The notes: generated by a model not told the origin, from the sequence alone. A DNA stretch of 64,000 nucleotides from Alkalihalobacterium alkalinitrilicum (GCF_002019605.1 NZ_KV917368.1:1152997-1216996); one strand, 5' to 3'. Positions 1 to 8,915 are shown, counted from the first letter of the stretch. A program made the numbers and translations.

Positions 1-55
1 TTCTTTGACTAACTTCTTCAAGATAAAGTTCCAGAATCTTACGGTAATTAACCAT
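1..55 (-). CDS. istA: IS21-family transposase IstA, N-terminal 18 codons only
   Basis: The minus strand from position 55 reads MVNYRKILELYLEEVSQR before the window edge. This is the typical opening of IS21 IstA transposases (MVxYRxILxLxxxxxSQR), where a helix-turn-helix region begins. An AGGAGG ribosome binding site lies just upstream (about 62-67, minus strand). Identification rests on 18 residues plus the IS21-like end repeats, which agree with each other. The downstream helper ATPase gene istB would be outside the window. Confidence 0.7.
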   Translation of the reverse strand, partial: MVNYRKILELYLEEVSQR

Positions 56-56
56 A

Positions 57-120
57 AAAAGCCTCCTGTATAATAATGTCATGCTTGCTAGCATGCAAGG
101 TTATTATACAGGAGGCTTTT
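57..120 (-). repeat. Perfect 20-bp inverted repeat over the istA ribosome binding site
   Basis: Positions 57-76 and 101-120 are perfectly complementary 20-base arms separated by 24 bases that contain a further GCATGC palindrome. The istA Shine-Dalgarno sequence lies inside the arm next to the start codon. RNA entering from outside the element would fold and hide it; a transcript starting inside the loop would not. This fits protection of transposase genes against read-through, which is inferred here from structure only. Confidence 0.75.
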
Positions 121-137
121 CTTTATTCTATTTATAG

Positions 138-220
138 TGGCGCAGCATTCCGCAAAGGGTGGCTCTTTACGCCGCAATGACTGGCTCAAAACTCCGCATA
201 AGTGGCTCATTTTCTCTGCA
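138..220. repeat. Four IS21-type terminal repeats, about 22 bp apart
   Basis: Related 17-18 base units start at 138, 160, 182 and 203, each of the form TGGC(T/G)C followed by a short spacer and CCGCA or CTGCA. The 22, 22, 21-base period matches two helical turns, as expected for transposase binding sites at an IS21-type end. Confidence 0.75.
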
Positions 221-411
221 ATAATCAAAAATGAAAATGATTACATAGAAGATCACCCCAGTTGGGGAATTTGCAGAGAAAAATTCTAACATCTCTATCT
301 TCACCACCTTTTATTTTAACTTTATCATTTATCCGCATAGAATTAAACGAAAATTCAGATAATTGTCACAAATAAAACTTGACAAACTTATCTATCAAAG
401 TTTTATTTGTT

Positions 412-447
412 AAGGCTGTAGAAAATGATTTCGTTTTCTACAGCCTT
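412..447. terminator. Hairpin terminator downstream of the BmrA-like gene
   Basis: Fourteen-base arms (AAGGCTGTAGAAAA and its complement) at 412-425 and 434-447 form a strong hairpin just past the stop codon of the minus-strand exporter gene. A second A/T-rich inverted repeat (371-380 with 399-408) lies beyond it. There is no long T run on the minus strand, so efficiency is uncertain. The rest of 221-411 shows no gene. Confidence 0.6.
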
Positions 448-476
448 TGCAAATTCATCTTCTAAATTATCAAATT

Positions 477-2216
477 CTACAATAATTGTTGTTCAGCATA
501 TTCTCTATACAATTGGTGAGTATTTACTAATTGTTCGTGACTTCCCATTCCAGTTATTTTACCTTTTTCAATGAAAATAATCGTATCGGCATTAATAATT
601 GTCGACAAGCGATGAGCGATAACGAAGGTCGTTCGTCCTTGCATAAGTCGTGATAGCGCTTGCTGAACAATTCCTTCCGATTGACTATCTAAACTTGCAG
701 TAGCTTCGTCCATCATTAATATTTTCGGATCTCTTAAAAAAGCACGAGCAATCGCGATTCGTTGGCGTTGCCCACCTGACAATTTCACCCCGCGTTCTCC
801 AACTTCAGTTTCTAATTGTTTCGGGAACTCTTTAATAAATTGATCAGCAAACGCCATCCTTGCGACTTCCCACAATTTTTCATCAGAAATTGCTTCCGAA
901 TTAGTTAGTCCATAACAAAGATTTTCACGGATCGTACCTGCCATCATCGGACTATCTTGAGAAACATAACCAATTTGCTTCCGCCAAGTTTTCATCGATA
1001 AATCATGAATCAATGTATTTCCAATCCGAATTTCGCCTGATGTTGGTTCATAAAATCGTTCTAACAATGCGAACATCGTCGTTTTTCCTCCACCGCTAGG
1101 TCCAGCAAAAGCGATCATCTGACCTGGTTGTACATCAAATGAAATACTTTTAAGTACAGGCTCTTCCTCACTATAAGCAAACGAAACATTGACTACATGA
1201 AGCGGCTTCTCTTTGATGTCTATTTCAATTCCTTCTTGACCTTCTTCGTCTTTCAAACCTAATATATCAATAATTCGTTCAGTTGCACCTTTTGCTTTTT
1301 GTAGTTGAGTAAAAAACATCATAAACGAAGTAATCGGAAAAATAATTTGAAACAAATATAGTAAAAAGGCGACTAATGATCCTGTAGACATCGAACCTTC
1401 AGCAACACGAATTCCACCATAACCAATTATTAAGACGATCACAACCATAATAATCAAATAGATAAGTGGTCCGATTAGAGCAAAGATTTTTGCTTCTTTT
1501 AAACCAAATGATAAAAGTTTTTCAATACCTGTTTTGCCTTTCGATTCTTCGACTTTTTCGGCATTTGAAGCTTTCATTAAGCGAATTTCACCAAGGGTTT
1601 GCTGAATAGACCCCGAAAACGTTGCAGTTGCATCTTGTAAACCACGTGCTATTTTGGACATTTTTCTACCTAAGGGAAACATGATCCCCAGTGTTATTGG
1701 CACAGAAAGTAGCATTAGTAACGTCATTTGCCAATCCATAATAAATAGGATAATAAGTGCGCCAATTATTGTAATTATCCCAGTGATAAACCGTGGGAAA
1801 TGTTGAGAAATTAAATCTTTTACAATACCAGTGTCGTTGACAACGCGACTGACGGATTCGCCACTTGTTTTTTTATCAAAGTAATATACAGGTAAGTGGA
1901 TCAGTTTAAACCACATCCGTTCTCTCAACTTAGCTACTATTTTTTGACCAACGTAAGCTAGTAAAAAAGTGGATACACCATCAATCAAAGCTTGAACAAT
2001 AAATATTATTGCAATTAGTCCAAGAAGCATCAGATTTAGAGATTCCATTGAAAATCCGTCGACCAGTTCCCTGGTTAATAGAGGGATAGAAAGCCCCACT
2101 AGCGTCGTAATCAAGCTACCAATTAAGCCAAAAGTAAGAGCTATCTTTGGAATTTCAGTGGAAAGGATAAGAGAAAAAAAAGGCTTTAAACTATTTTTAT
2201 TTTGTTCCTTGTTCAT
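477..2216 (-). CDS. bmrA: BmrA-like homodimeric multidrug ABC exporter
   Basis: This 579-residue half-transporter has an N-terminal six-helix membrane domain (about residues 20-320) fused to a nucleotide-binding domain. The Walker A motif GPSGGGKT lies near residues 371-378, the signature LSGGQ near 477 and the Walker B stretch ILMMDEATASLD just after, followed by the H-loop region VIAHRLST. Long stretches match my recollection of Bacillus subtilis BmrA (ELVDGFSM near the N terminus, EYAEQQL at the C terminus), so it probably pumps drugs or lipids as a homodimer. It is transcribed alone. An AAGGAGATACG ribosome binding site precedes the ATG. All ATPase motifs are intact. Confidence 0.9.
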   Translation of the reverse strand: MNKEQNKNSLKPFFSLILSTEIPKIALTFGLIGSLITTLVGLSIPLLTRELVDGFSMESLNLMLLGLIAIIFIVQALIDGVSTFLLAYVGQKIVAKLRERMWFKLIHLPVYYFDKKTSGESVSRVVNDTGIVKDLISQHFPRFITGIITIIGALIILFIMDWQMTLLMLLSVPITLGIMFPLGRKMSKIARGLQDATATFSGSIQQTLGEIRLMKASNAEKVEESKGKTGIEKLLSFGLKEAKIFALIGPLIYLIIMVVIVLIIGYGGIRVAEGSMSTGSLVAFLLYLFQIIFPITSFMMFFTQLQKAKGATERIIDILGLKDEEGQEGIEIDIKEKPLHVVNVSFAYSEEEPVLKSISFDVQPGQMIAFAGPSGGGKTTMFALLERFYEPTSGEIRIGNTLIHDLSMKTWRKQIGYVSQDSPMMAGTIRENLCYGLTNSEAISDEKLWEVARMAFADQFIKEFPKQLETEVGERGVKLSGGQRQRIAIARAFLRDPKILMMDEATASLDSQSEGIVQQALSRLMQGRTTFVIAHRLSTIINADTIIFIEKGKITGMGSHEQLVNTHQLYREYAEQQLL

Positions 2217-2497
2217 TCGTATCTCCTTTAAATTTGGAAGAAAGCGATACTAGGGGGAATTATATTTACATCATTCTTCCGAATACATCAATTCAATCCT
2301 TAGTGTAGCCATATGGATAGGTATTTTCAATCGATAGATACAATATTAAATAAATAATTTTATATTCACTAAGTATGCTCTTTAAATGAATGAAACTAAT
2401 TTTTTGTTAAATGAAATCCACTCAGGTATGATAAAAAAGATGGTAGGTAATACATATTTTATGATTTTGGATAGATTGAAAACTAGGAGGAAAAATT

Positions 2498-3556
2498 GTG
2501 GAAATAGGAATCAGCACGTTCGTAGAAACAACGCCAAATCCAGCTACTGGAGAAGTTATCAGCCATGCACAAAGAATTCGAGAAGTTGTAGATGAAATTG
2601 TGCTAGCCGATCAAGTCGGTTTAGACATATTTGGTGTCGGTGAGCATCATCGCGAAGATTTCGCCGCATCATCACCTGCAGTTGTGTTAGCGGCAGCTGC
2701 TTCACAAACAAAGCGTATTCGTTTGACTAGTGCAGTGACAGTACTTTCTTCTGCAGATCCAGTAAGAGTCTTTCAAGATTTTGCTACTGTAGATGCAATT
2801 TCAAATGGGAGAGCAGAAATTATGGCAGGGCGGGGATCATTTATAGAGTCATTCCCGTTATTTGGTTATGAATTAAAGGATTACGATGAATTGTTTGAAG
2901 AAAAACTCGACTTGTTATTAAAAATTCGTAACTCTGAAAAAGTGACTTGGGCTGGTAAGCATCGATCAGCAATTCAAAATTTAGGCGTGTATCCACGTCC
3001 CGTACAAGAACCTTTGCCTGTTTGGATTGGTAGTGGTGGGAATTCAGAGTCGGTCGTTCGAGCGGGTCTTCTTGGATTACCATTGGTCTTAGCGATTATC
3101 GGTGGAAGTCCACTGCAATTTGAACCATTAGTGCAACTCTATAAAAAGGCAGTAGCTCATGCTGGCCATGACATTACAAAATTACCTATTGCCTCGCATT
3201 CACATGGATTTATCGCTGATAATACGGAAGAAGCAGCCGATAAGTTCTTCCCATCGACCCAATATGTTATGAATAAATTAGGGAAAGAGCGTGGATGGGG
3301 GCCATACACGAGAGGAAGTTTTGATGCAGCACGTAGTTTTAAAGGAGCTTTATATGTCGGTGACCCTGAAACCGTAGCGAATAAAATTATCCATCTAAGA
3401 AAAAACGTTGGGATTATTCGCTTTATGTTACACGTTCCTGTCGGTTCGATGCCACATGAAGATGTGATGAAAGCGATTAAGCTTTTAGGAACAGAGGTAG
3501 CGCCAAGGGTGCGTGAGGAAGTTTCAAAATGGGAATCAGTGGGTGCAGAAAAGTAG
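2498..3556 (+). CDS. Luciferase-like (LLM class) flavin-dependent oxidoreductase
   Basis: The protein has 352 residues and starts at GTG 2498, placed 7 bases after AGGAGG. Its opening (MEIGISTFVETTPNPATG), VLADQVGLDIFGVGEHHREDFAASSPAVVLAAAA and later PLPVWIGSGGNSESVVRAG are typical of the bacterial luciferase-like TIM-barrel family that uses FMN or F420; in Bacillaceae FMNH2 is likely. The physiological substrate cannot be told from sequence. It stands alone, with a short upstream reading frame in another phase that I reject as a gene. Confidence 0.85.
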   Translation: MEIGISTFVETTPNPATGEVISHAQRIREVVDEIVLADQVGLDIFGVGEHHREDFAASSPAVVLAAAASQTKRIRLTSAVTVLSSADPVRVFQDFATVDAISNGRAEIMAGRGSFIESFPLFGYELKDYDELFEEKLDLLLKIRNSEKVTWAGKHRSAIQNLGVYPRPVQEPLPVWIGSGGNSESVVRAGLLGLPLVLAIIGGSPLQFEPLVQLYKKAVAHAGHDITKLPIASHSHGFIADNTEEAADKFFPSTQYVMNKLGKERGWGPYTRGSFDAARSFKGALYVGDPETVANKIIHLRKNVGIIRFMLHVPVGSMPHEDVMKAIKLLGTEVAPRVREEVSKWESVGAEK

Positions 3557-3733
3557 TGAAATATACTTCAAAATAGAACAATTTCCTATAAATTTGTTGT
3601 AAATTGTCCATTTATACATAATGATAAGATACCGATAGCAATTGACTATATAACTGCTAGCAGAAAGGTAGACCCCAGTCGTGCATTAAAAAAGAGTAGT
3701 ATTTATTGTTTGTAATTTGAAAGGAAGTTAATA

Positions 3734-4177
3734 ATGGAACTGTTAATTGTAAAGGGTGACATTTTAATTGATGCTTCACCCAGTAAGGTTTGGGAGATTT
3801 TAATTAAACCCCAATATGTTTCACAATGGGATGAACTTCCTGATCAATATCCAAATGAAGATATGACTGAAGGAAGTCAAGTTGTTTGGGAACTTCCGAA
3901 TGGAGGACAATCAATTACTAAAATAATAGAAGCTATTCAAAATGAAAAATTAAAAATCGCATTATACGTGTCTAATTGGGAAGAAAAACTGAACGAAGGA
4001 GAAATATCATATTTATATCAGTTAGAAAAACAAGGGGATAGAACACTTCTAATGATCGAGATTGGTGACTTTTCATTGCTGAAAGACGGACAAATGTATT
4101 ATGAAGCGTCAGTGGAATTTGCAAAAAATGCTAAAATGGTGATAAAAGATTTAGCGGAAAGCTGTAATTGTTTTTAA
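3734..4177 (+). CDS. SRPBCC-family (START-like) small protein
   Basis: The 147-residue protein opens with a strand followed by IDASPSKVWEILIKPQYVSQWDELPDQYP, the typical first helix-grip element of SRPBCC/AHSA1-like proteins, which bind hydrophobic ligands in a deep cavity. It has no signal peptide or membrane segment and is probably cytoplasmic. GAAAGGAAG precedes the ATG and a strong terminator follows, so it is monocistronic. The ligand is unknown. Confidence 0.75.
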   Translation: MELLIVKGDILIDASPSKVWEILIKPQYVSQWDELPDQYPNEDMTEGSQVVWELPNGGQSITKIIEAIQNEKLKIALYVSNWEEKLNEGEISYLYQLEKQGDRTLLMIEIGDFSLLKDGQMYYEASVEFAKNAKMVIKDLAESCNCF

Positions 4178-4191
4178 CTTAACAACCAATC

Positions 4192-4234
4192 AAAAGCAAT
4201 AGAGGTTTTTCACAAAATCTCTATTGCTTTTTAG
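4192..4234 (+). terminator. Rho-independent terminator
   Basis: AAAAGCAATAGAG and CTCTATTGCTTTT form a 13-bp stem with a T-rich end, directly after the SRPBCC gene. It may serve the convergent small membrane gene as well. Confidence 0.8.
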
Positions 4235-4269
4235 CTATTTGAGAAAGACATGGGCAAAATTCAATAAAA

Positions 4270-4503
4270 CTAAATGAGAAATCCTTGGATGGAAACATAA
4301 AATGCATAATAAGAAATCACAATACACGTATAACCCCAGAAACTTTGTTTACTTTTTTGTAACTCTAACAATCCTATGACCACCATAAAAATTCCAAGGT
4401 TGATCAACATATACGGACTTAAATTATAATTTTTTGTAATAAGAATATATCCTGATAAAAGAACACCAATAGCAGCTAAAATGTTTCTACTTGTTATAAG
4501 CAA
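4270..4503 (-). CDS. Small membrane protein (DUF3953-like)
   Basis: A short protein of about 77 residues with three hydrophobic segments (LAAIGVLLSGYILI, YMLINLGIFMVVIGLLEL, YTCIVISYYAFYVSI). A GAGGTG ribosome binding site six bases before TTG 4503 favours that start over the ATG at 4524, which lacks one. It resembles small Bacillus proteins annotated as DUF3953; this is from memory and uncertain. Function unknown. It faces the SRPBCC gene convergently. Confidence 0.55.
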   Translation of the reverse strand: MLITSRNILAAIGVLLSGYILITKNYNLSPYMLINLGIFMVVIGLLELQKSKQSFWGYTCIVISYYAFYVSIQGFLI

Positions 4504-4754
4504 TTCTTTCACCTCATTAAACATACAATAATTCCAAAAAGACTAATGGCCTCATTAGATTGGGAATTTATTACTTTTCTTAATAGTTTATCTATTACTA
4601 TACCATTTAACTGATGTGCTATGAGAGCTAATAATATATTTTTAGTAAAAAGTTGAGGGTTGGACGTAAGGGAGCCGTGTATGATGAAAACTATTCCATA
4701 ATATGTTATAAAGAATAAAAAACAGACTAGATTTCAACTTTTAGCAGAGGAGAA

Positions 4755-5429
4755 ATGATGTTGGCCAATATATTAATTATTGAAGATGAAAAGAAAATTG
4801 CTCGGATCCTTCAACTTGAATTAGAACACGAAGGCTACGAAACAGATGTAGCGTTTACAGGAATTAAAGGCTTAGAAAAGTTCAAAGACGGCACATGGGA
4901 TTTAATACTTCTCGATGTGATGTTACCAGAGCTTAGTGGCTTAGAGGTGTTAAGGCGAATCCGTGCTACAAATTCAGCTATTCCTGTTATATTATTAACC
5001 GCAAGAGATTCAATACCTGACAAAGTAAGTGGACTTGATCTAGGTGCAAATGATTATATTACGAAACCTTTTGAAATCGAAGAACTACTAGCGAGAATTA
5101 GAGCATGTTTACGTAACGTCCAATCACATCCATTACAAATGGAAGTCTTAACCTTTCAAGATATCACTGTTAACGAAAAAACAAGAGAAGTCAAACGTGG
5201 TGATGAAAGTATCGAGCTTACGCCAAAGGAATTTGAGTTATTTATATTCTTTATTGAAAATAAAGAGCAAGCGCTAAACCGAGAACAAATTTTAACGAAA
5301 GTTTGGGGTTTTGATTATTATGGTGATACTAATATCATCGATGTGTATGTACGTCATTTGCGGAAAAAGCTAGCGATTGCCGATTCCTTACAAACGATTC
5401 GTGGTGTAGGATACCGCTTAAAGGAGTAA
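4755..5429 (+). CDS. OmpR-family response regulator (YkoG-like)
   Basis: The protein has 224 residues: receiver domain with acidic pocket ED near residues 11-12, phosphoacceptor Asp54 in LLDVMLPELSG and Lys in TKPFEIEE, followed by a winged-helix DNA-binding domain ending LQTIRGVGYRLKE. It starts at ATG 4755 (or 4758) after AGAGGAG and is followed after 4 bases by its kinase. The order regulator, kinase, PepSY protein, PepSY protein recalls Bacillus subtilis ykoGHIJ. The signal and targets are unknown; PepSY neighbours suggest cell envelope sensing. Confidence 0.9.
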   Translation: MMLANILIIEDEKKIARILQLELEHEGYETDVAFTGIKGLEKFKDGTWDLILLDVMLPELSGLEVLRRIRATNSAIPVILLTARDSIPDKVSGLDLGANDYITKPFEIEELLARIRACLRNVQSHPLQMEVLTFQDITVNEKTREVKRGDESIELTPKEFELFIFFIENKEQALNREQILTKVWGFDYYGDTNIIDVYVRHLRKKLAIADSLQTIRGVGYRLKE

Positions 5430-5433
5430 CATT

Positions 5434-6801
5434 ATGAAGATTAAAAGTAAAATTCTTGTGTTCTCCACTGTATGGCTTGTCTTAATGTTATTACTCATCA
5501 ACGGATCCATTTTTTTGCTATTTCAAAAAATCATTTATGATAACGAAAGAAATCGTGTAACTGAACATACACGTTCAGTTGTGGCTGCTACGAATCAAGC
5601 AGTTGCTGCGAACGAAGATATACGAGCTTTGTTTCGAGCTTATCTTCCTGCTAACGGAATGATTCGAATCATCACAGAAGAAACGACAGCAGTCTTAACG
5701 ATATCTAGAGAAGGATATATGCAACAGCTTCCAACAAAGTTTCAAAATCAACAATCGGTTGACATAAGAACCTTTGATGAGATACCGTATGCGGTGGCTT
5801 CATTTCCAATTATTTGGACAGACGGAAGTATTATGATGCTTGAAGTAACCGAAAGTCTTCAAGATTCTAAGAATATCGTAAGTACATTATTCATTGTGCT
5901 TTCTATTGCTTCAATGATTATATTAATTCCTGCATTGTTATTTGGGAATATGTTAAGTAGATTGATACTAACACCAATAAATACGCTAACGAAGACAATG
6001 AAGCAAATCCAAACCACTGGAGATTATAAAAAAATTGCACTGGAAGAAAAGTCTAAAGATGAACTTTATACAATGGGAACTACCTTTAATCAAATGATTG
6101 ATATTTTGGAACAAAACTTTCAAAAACAACAACAATTCGTCTCAGATGCCTCTCACGAATTAAAGACCCCTTTAACGGTTATTGAAAGCTATGCTAGTAT
6201 GCTCAAGCGTTGGGGTAGGAAGAAACCAGAGCTATTGGACGAATCGATTGAAGCGATCTATTCTGAAGCCGTCAGAATGAAAGAAATGACGGAACAAATG
6301 TTACAACTTGCAAATGGAGACTCACAATGGATACTTGAAAAAAAAGATGTAGATTTACTCGAAGTATGTAAACAAGCAAGTCAGCATATACAAGCTACGT
6401 ACCAGCGGGAGATTTCAATTATAGAAGATGGAACGTCGTTTGTTATCTGCGCAGACGAAAACAAAATCAAACAAGTCGTCTACATTTTATTAGATAATGC
6501 TCGAAAATACAGTCATGATTCTATAACAGTTACCCTTAGAGAAAAAAACAATACGTATTCTTTTTCTGTTACAGATCAAGGGATCGGCATTCCTAGGGAT
6601 GAACTTGATAAACTCTTTGATCGTTTTTATCGAGTTGATAAAGCGAGGACTCGTGAAACAGGTGGAGCTGGTCTAGGGCTTTCGATCGCAAAAAAGATTG
6701 TTGATACACATGATGGGACAATTGATATTACAAGTACGGAAGGAAAAGGAACGACCGTCACTGTATCTCTACCTATCCAAGTAGAAAGGAATATAAAATG
6801 A
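5434..6801 (+). CDS. Sensor histidine kinase (YkoH-like), partner of the preceding regulator
   Basis: The 455-residue kinase has a first membrane helix near residues 8-30, an extracytoplasmic segment of about 115 residues, a second helix near 150-175, a HAMP linker (PINTLTKTMKQI), the HisKA box SDASHELKTPLTV with His241, and an ATPase domain with N box (LLDNARKYS), DQGIGIP and GGAGLGLSIAKKIV. All catalytic boxes are present. Its stop overlaps closely with the next gene (ATG at 6803), indicating one operon. Confidence 0.9.
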   Translation: MKIKSKILVFSTVWLVLMLLLINGSIFLLFQKIIYDNERNRVTEHTRSVVAATNQAVAANEDIRALFRAYLPANGMIRIITEETTAVLTISREGYMQQLPTKFQNQQSVDIRTFDEIPYAVASFPIIWTDGSIMMLEVTESLQDSKNIVSTLFIVLSIASMIILIPALLFGNMLSRLILTPINTLTKTMKQIQTTGDYKKIALEEKSKDELYTMGTTFNQMIDILEQNFQKQQQFVSDASHELKTPLTVIESYASMLKRWGRKKPELLDESIEAIYSEAVRMKEMTEQMLQLANGDSQWILEKKDVDLLEVCKQASQHIQATYQREISIIEDGTSFVICADENKIKQVVYILLDNARKYSHDSITVTLREKNNTYSFSVTDQGIGIPRDELDKLFDRFYRVDKARTRETGGAGLGLSIAKKIVDTHDGTIDITSTEGKGTTVTVSLPIQVERNIK

Positions 6802-6802
6802 A

Positions 6803-7327
6803 ATGAAAAATAAAAAAATGTTCCTCGTCCTTGGTGTATTCATCATTTTATTAATCACTGGTTTTCTTGTGTTTTTTATGAAAAGCGAGACGTCTATCAT
6901 ATCTGAAGAGGAAATTATGGAGATAGTGCAAACCCAATATGAAGGAAGTACAGTTCAATCGGTCCAACAACAAGCAGGAATATATATAATTGTAATTGAT
7001 CATCAGTTGGGTGAATATGAACTAACGATTGATGCTGAAACACGAGAAATTACCTCATTACGATTAATCAACTTGCATGAAGAAGAGAAGGGTCATGCAG
7101 AAGAGCCACAAATCGATCACGAAGAACCCGTTCCAAGTATGTTATCGGAACAAGAGGCTATTGAAATTGCCTTACGTGAGGTAGAGGGTCAAGTTGAAAA
7201 TGTCCAGTTAGAGGTGGAAGACGGCATCGTTGTTTATGAAATCGAAATCGAAGTGGATGATGATAACGAAGCAACCATTATGATCAACGCTTACACAGGG
7301 CAAATTCTCTCTGTAACATGGGATTAA
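6803..7327 (+). CDS. Membrane-anchored protein with two PepSY domains
   Basis: The protein has 174 residues. After a single N-terminal membrane helix (MFLVLGVFIILLITGFLVFFM) the rest is acidic and outside the cell. Two PepSY-like units are visible, SEEEIMEIVQTQYEGS...ITSLRLI and SEQEAIEIALREVEGQVENVQLE...GQILSVTWD. PepSY domains are associated with protease inhibition and envelope control. The start lies 2 bases after the kinase stop, so it is translated from the same transcript. Confidence 0.8.
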   Translation: MKNKKMFLVLGVFIILLITGFLVFFMKSETSIISEEEIMEIVQTQYEGSTVQSVQQQAGIYIIVIDHQLGEYELTIDAETREITSLRLINLHEEEKGHAEEPQIDHEEPVPSMLSEQEAIEIALREVEGQVENVQLEVEDGIVVYEIEIEVDDDNEATIMINAYTGQILSVTWD

Positions 7328-7370
7328 ATGAGTGAAACATTTCTTCAATAAAAAAAAAGCTCAAAGGGGA

Positions 7371-7406
7371 TGAAGCAACCCCCACTGAATGAAGTTTCAC
7401 TTTATT
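7371..7406 (-). repeat. Fragment of the dispersed intergenic repeat (left end)
   Basis: This stretch, with the shared core AAGTTTCACTTTATTA, matches the outer end of the full copy at 51633-51805 in the same orientation. It lies between the two PepSY genes and only the outer hairpin region is left. Confidence 0.6.
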
Positions 7407-7504
7407 AAAATATTTTAATGTTATTCTCCTTTTCTATTAATGTTCACCGCTTATGATGAATTTGTAGCGAATAAGCGAAGCAAAATTAAAGGAGGAAATG
7501 ACAT

Positions 7505-8101
7505 ATGAAAATATTCACAACCGTAATAGTAGGTGCTTTACTCATTGGGGGCGTAAGTGTAGGGGCACAAGTGTTAACTAAAGAAGATGCGGAAAAAGAT
7601 TTACAGCAGGTGCATAGTGTAGCACCAGTCGCCGTTTCTATTGATAATGATGGCATTACTTTATCAGATGCTACTGATATTGCATTAGCCAAAGTTGAAA
7701 ACGGGATAATTACAGAGGCAGAAAGAGACCGTGAAAAAGGACGTCTCATTTATGAAATAGAAGTGAAAAACGAACAGTTTGAATATGAATTTAAGATAGA
7801 TCAGCAAAGTGGTGAAATTATTAAAGAAGAGCAAGAAGTAAGAAGTTCAAAAAAACGAAACCATAACCATTTACAATCTACAAATAATAACGAATTCATT
7901 ATCTCTATCGATAAAGCAAAAGAAATCGCCTTAAATGAAGTACATGGAACTATCGATGACATCGAATTGGAAAGAGAAAATGGTTCCCTAATTTATGAAA
8001 TGGAAATTGAAACAGACGGTCGATATGGAGACGATGATGAAGCAACTATCTATATCGAGGCACTGACAGGTAAAGTATTATATGTAGAGTGGGATGATTA
8101 A
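7505..8101 (+). CDS. Exported PepSY-domain protein (two PepSY units)
   Basis: The 198-residue protein has an N-terminal signal-like segment (IFTTVIVGALLIGGVSVGAQV) and two PepSY units: ITLSDATDIALAKVENGIITEAER... and ISIDKAKEIALNEVHGTIDDIELERE...ALTGKVLYVEWDD. It resembles the second unit of the upstream protein (DDDEATIYIEALTGKVL against DDNEATIMINAYTGQIL), so the pair probably arose by duplication. AAAGGAGG precedes the ATG. A 178-base gap separates it from the operon, so it may also have its own promoter. Confidence 0.8.
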   Translation: MKIFTTVIVGALLIGGVSVGAQVLTKEDAEKDLQQVHSVAPVAVSIDNDGITLSDATDIALAKVENGIITEAERDREKGRLIYEIEVKNEQFEYEFKIDQQSGEIIKEEQEVRSSKKRNHNHLQSTNNNEFIISIDKAKEIALNEVHGTIDDIELERENGSLIYEMEIETDGRYGDDDEATIYIEALTGKVLYVEWDD

Positions 8102-8111
8102 TATTATTGAT

Positions 8112-8146
8112 AGAAAAACGAAGAGCGATCCTCTTCGTTTTTCTAT
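8112..8146. terminator. Bidirectional terminator
   Basis: GAAAAACGAAGAG and CTCTTCGTTTTTC form a 13-bp stem with A and T runs on both sides, between the convergent PepSY gene and the CBO0543-type gene. Confidence 0.85.
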
Positions 8147-8175
8147 TAGTTATTTTTACGAAACTTCATTTCCAT

Positions 8176-8703
8176 TTAATCATGCACAGGTCTATCTTCA
8201 ATCGGGATATCTACAGGAACATCAAAAATGTAAATAAGGATGATTGTTATGATTAGAGACAGAATGTATGTAAGTAAAGGTCGTTTATAATGTAAACGAA
8301 ACATAGGAAACATAACGGCTACAAGTAAGGCTGACCACCATAAAGTCCATCCAAACTGATAATAAATTCGATCGGTTAACAGGAAGATATATTCAATCCC
8401 AACATATAATCCAATCCATATAAGGTTATGTATCACTTGTTTTTTGAATGTATTCGGATAATGTCTTAAAAACATTAAAATCGTAGCTGGAAATACAATA
8501 AACGTGTAAAGCATCTCCGTCATAGAATGGTTAGGCATAAAGTCTGGATCGAGCTTCCATAATAAATAATTAGCACAAAGGAAGTTATATGTAAGGTTAC
8601 CTAGAGCATAATAAAGCATGGTTGCATGATACTTCTGCCAGCCTTTATAATCTCCTTTAACCCAAACGGCGATAATTACCATTAAAGTTAGAATAAAATG
8701 CAT
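8176..8703 (-). CDS. CBO0543-family multi-pass membrane protein
   Basis: A protein of about 175 residues with five predicted membrane segments and the sequence GDYKGWQKYHATMLYYALGNLTYNFLC, which recalls the CBO0543 family of Firmicutes membrane proteins. AGGGTGG before ATG 8703 supports this start; a longer frame to 8763 lacks such a site. Function unknown. A second, distantly similar protein is encoded divergently just downstream on the plus strand. Confidence 0.65.
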   Translation of the reverse strand: MHFILTLMVIIAVWVKGDYKGWQKYHATMLYYALGNLTYNFLCANYLLWKLDPDFMPNHSMTEMLYTFIVFPATILMFLRHYPNTFKKQVIHNLIWIGLYVGIEYIFLLTDRIYYQFGWTLWWSALLVAVMFPMFRLHYKRPLLTYILSLIITIILIYIFDVPVDIPIEDRPVHD

Positions 8704-8915
8704 GAGTACCACCCTAACTATTCGATTGGTATTGTTTAGTATCTTTCTTAAAGCGGAAAACATTCAATGAATTACTGCTGATTATGAGTTCGGTTGCATT
8801 TGGCTTAGAAAAAAACTGTTTTAATACTTGGTATAAAGAGAATACATTCTATGGAACTGTTTGTATTATTTTTTCTAAATTGATGCATTCTAATCAGTGA
8901 AGGGTGGAATGTTTT

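Larger units (their letters stand above)
1..220 (-). mobile_element. Left end of an IS21-family insertion sequence (continues beyond the window)
   Basis: On the minus strand the element would begin TGCAGAGAAAATGAG at 220 (terminal TG, as expected for IS21-like ends), carry four short terminal repeats, then a hairpin, then the start of istA reading out of the window. Multiple repeats of about 20 bp at each end are a hallmark of IS21 elements. The other end and any target duplication lie outside, so completeness cannot be judged. Confidence 0.75.

Noticed and set aside
2386-2595. A 69-codon open frame before the luciferase-like gene
   Set aside because: It overlaps the real gene in another phase, has no good ribosome binding site and its second half is a shadow of the flavoenzyme sequence.
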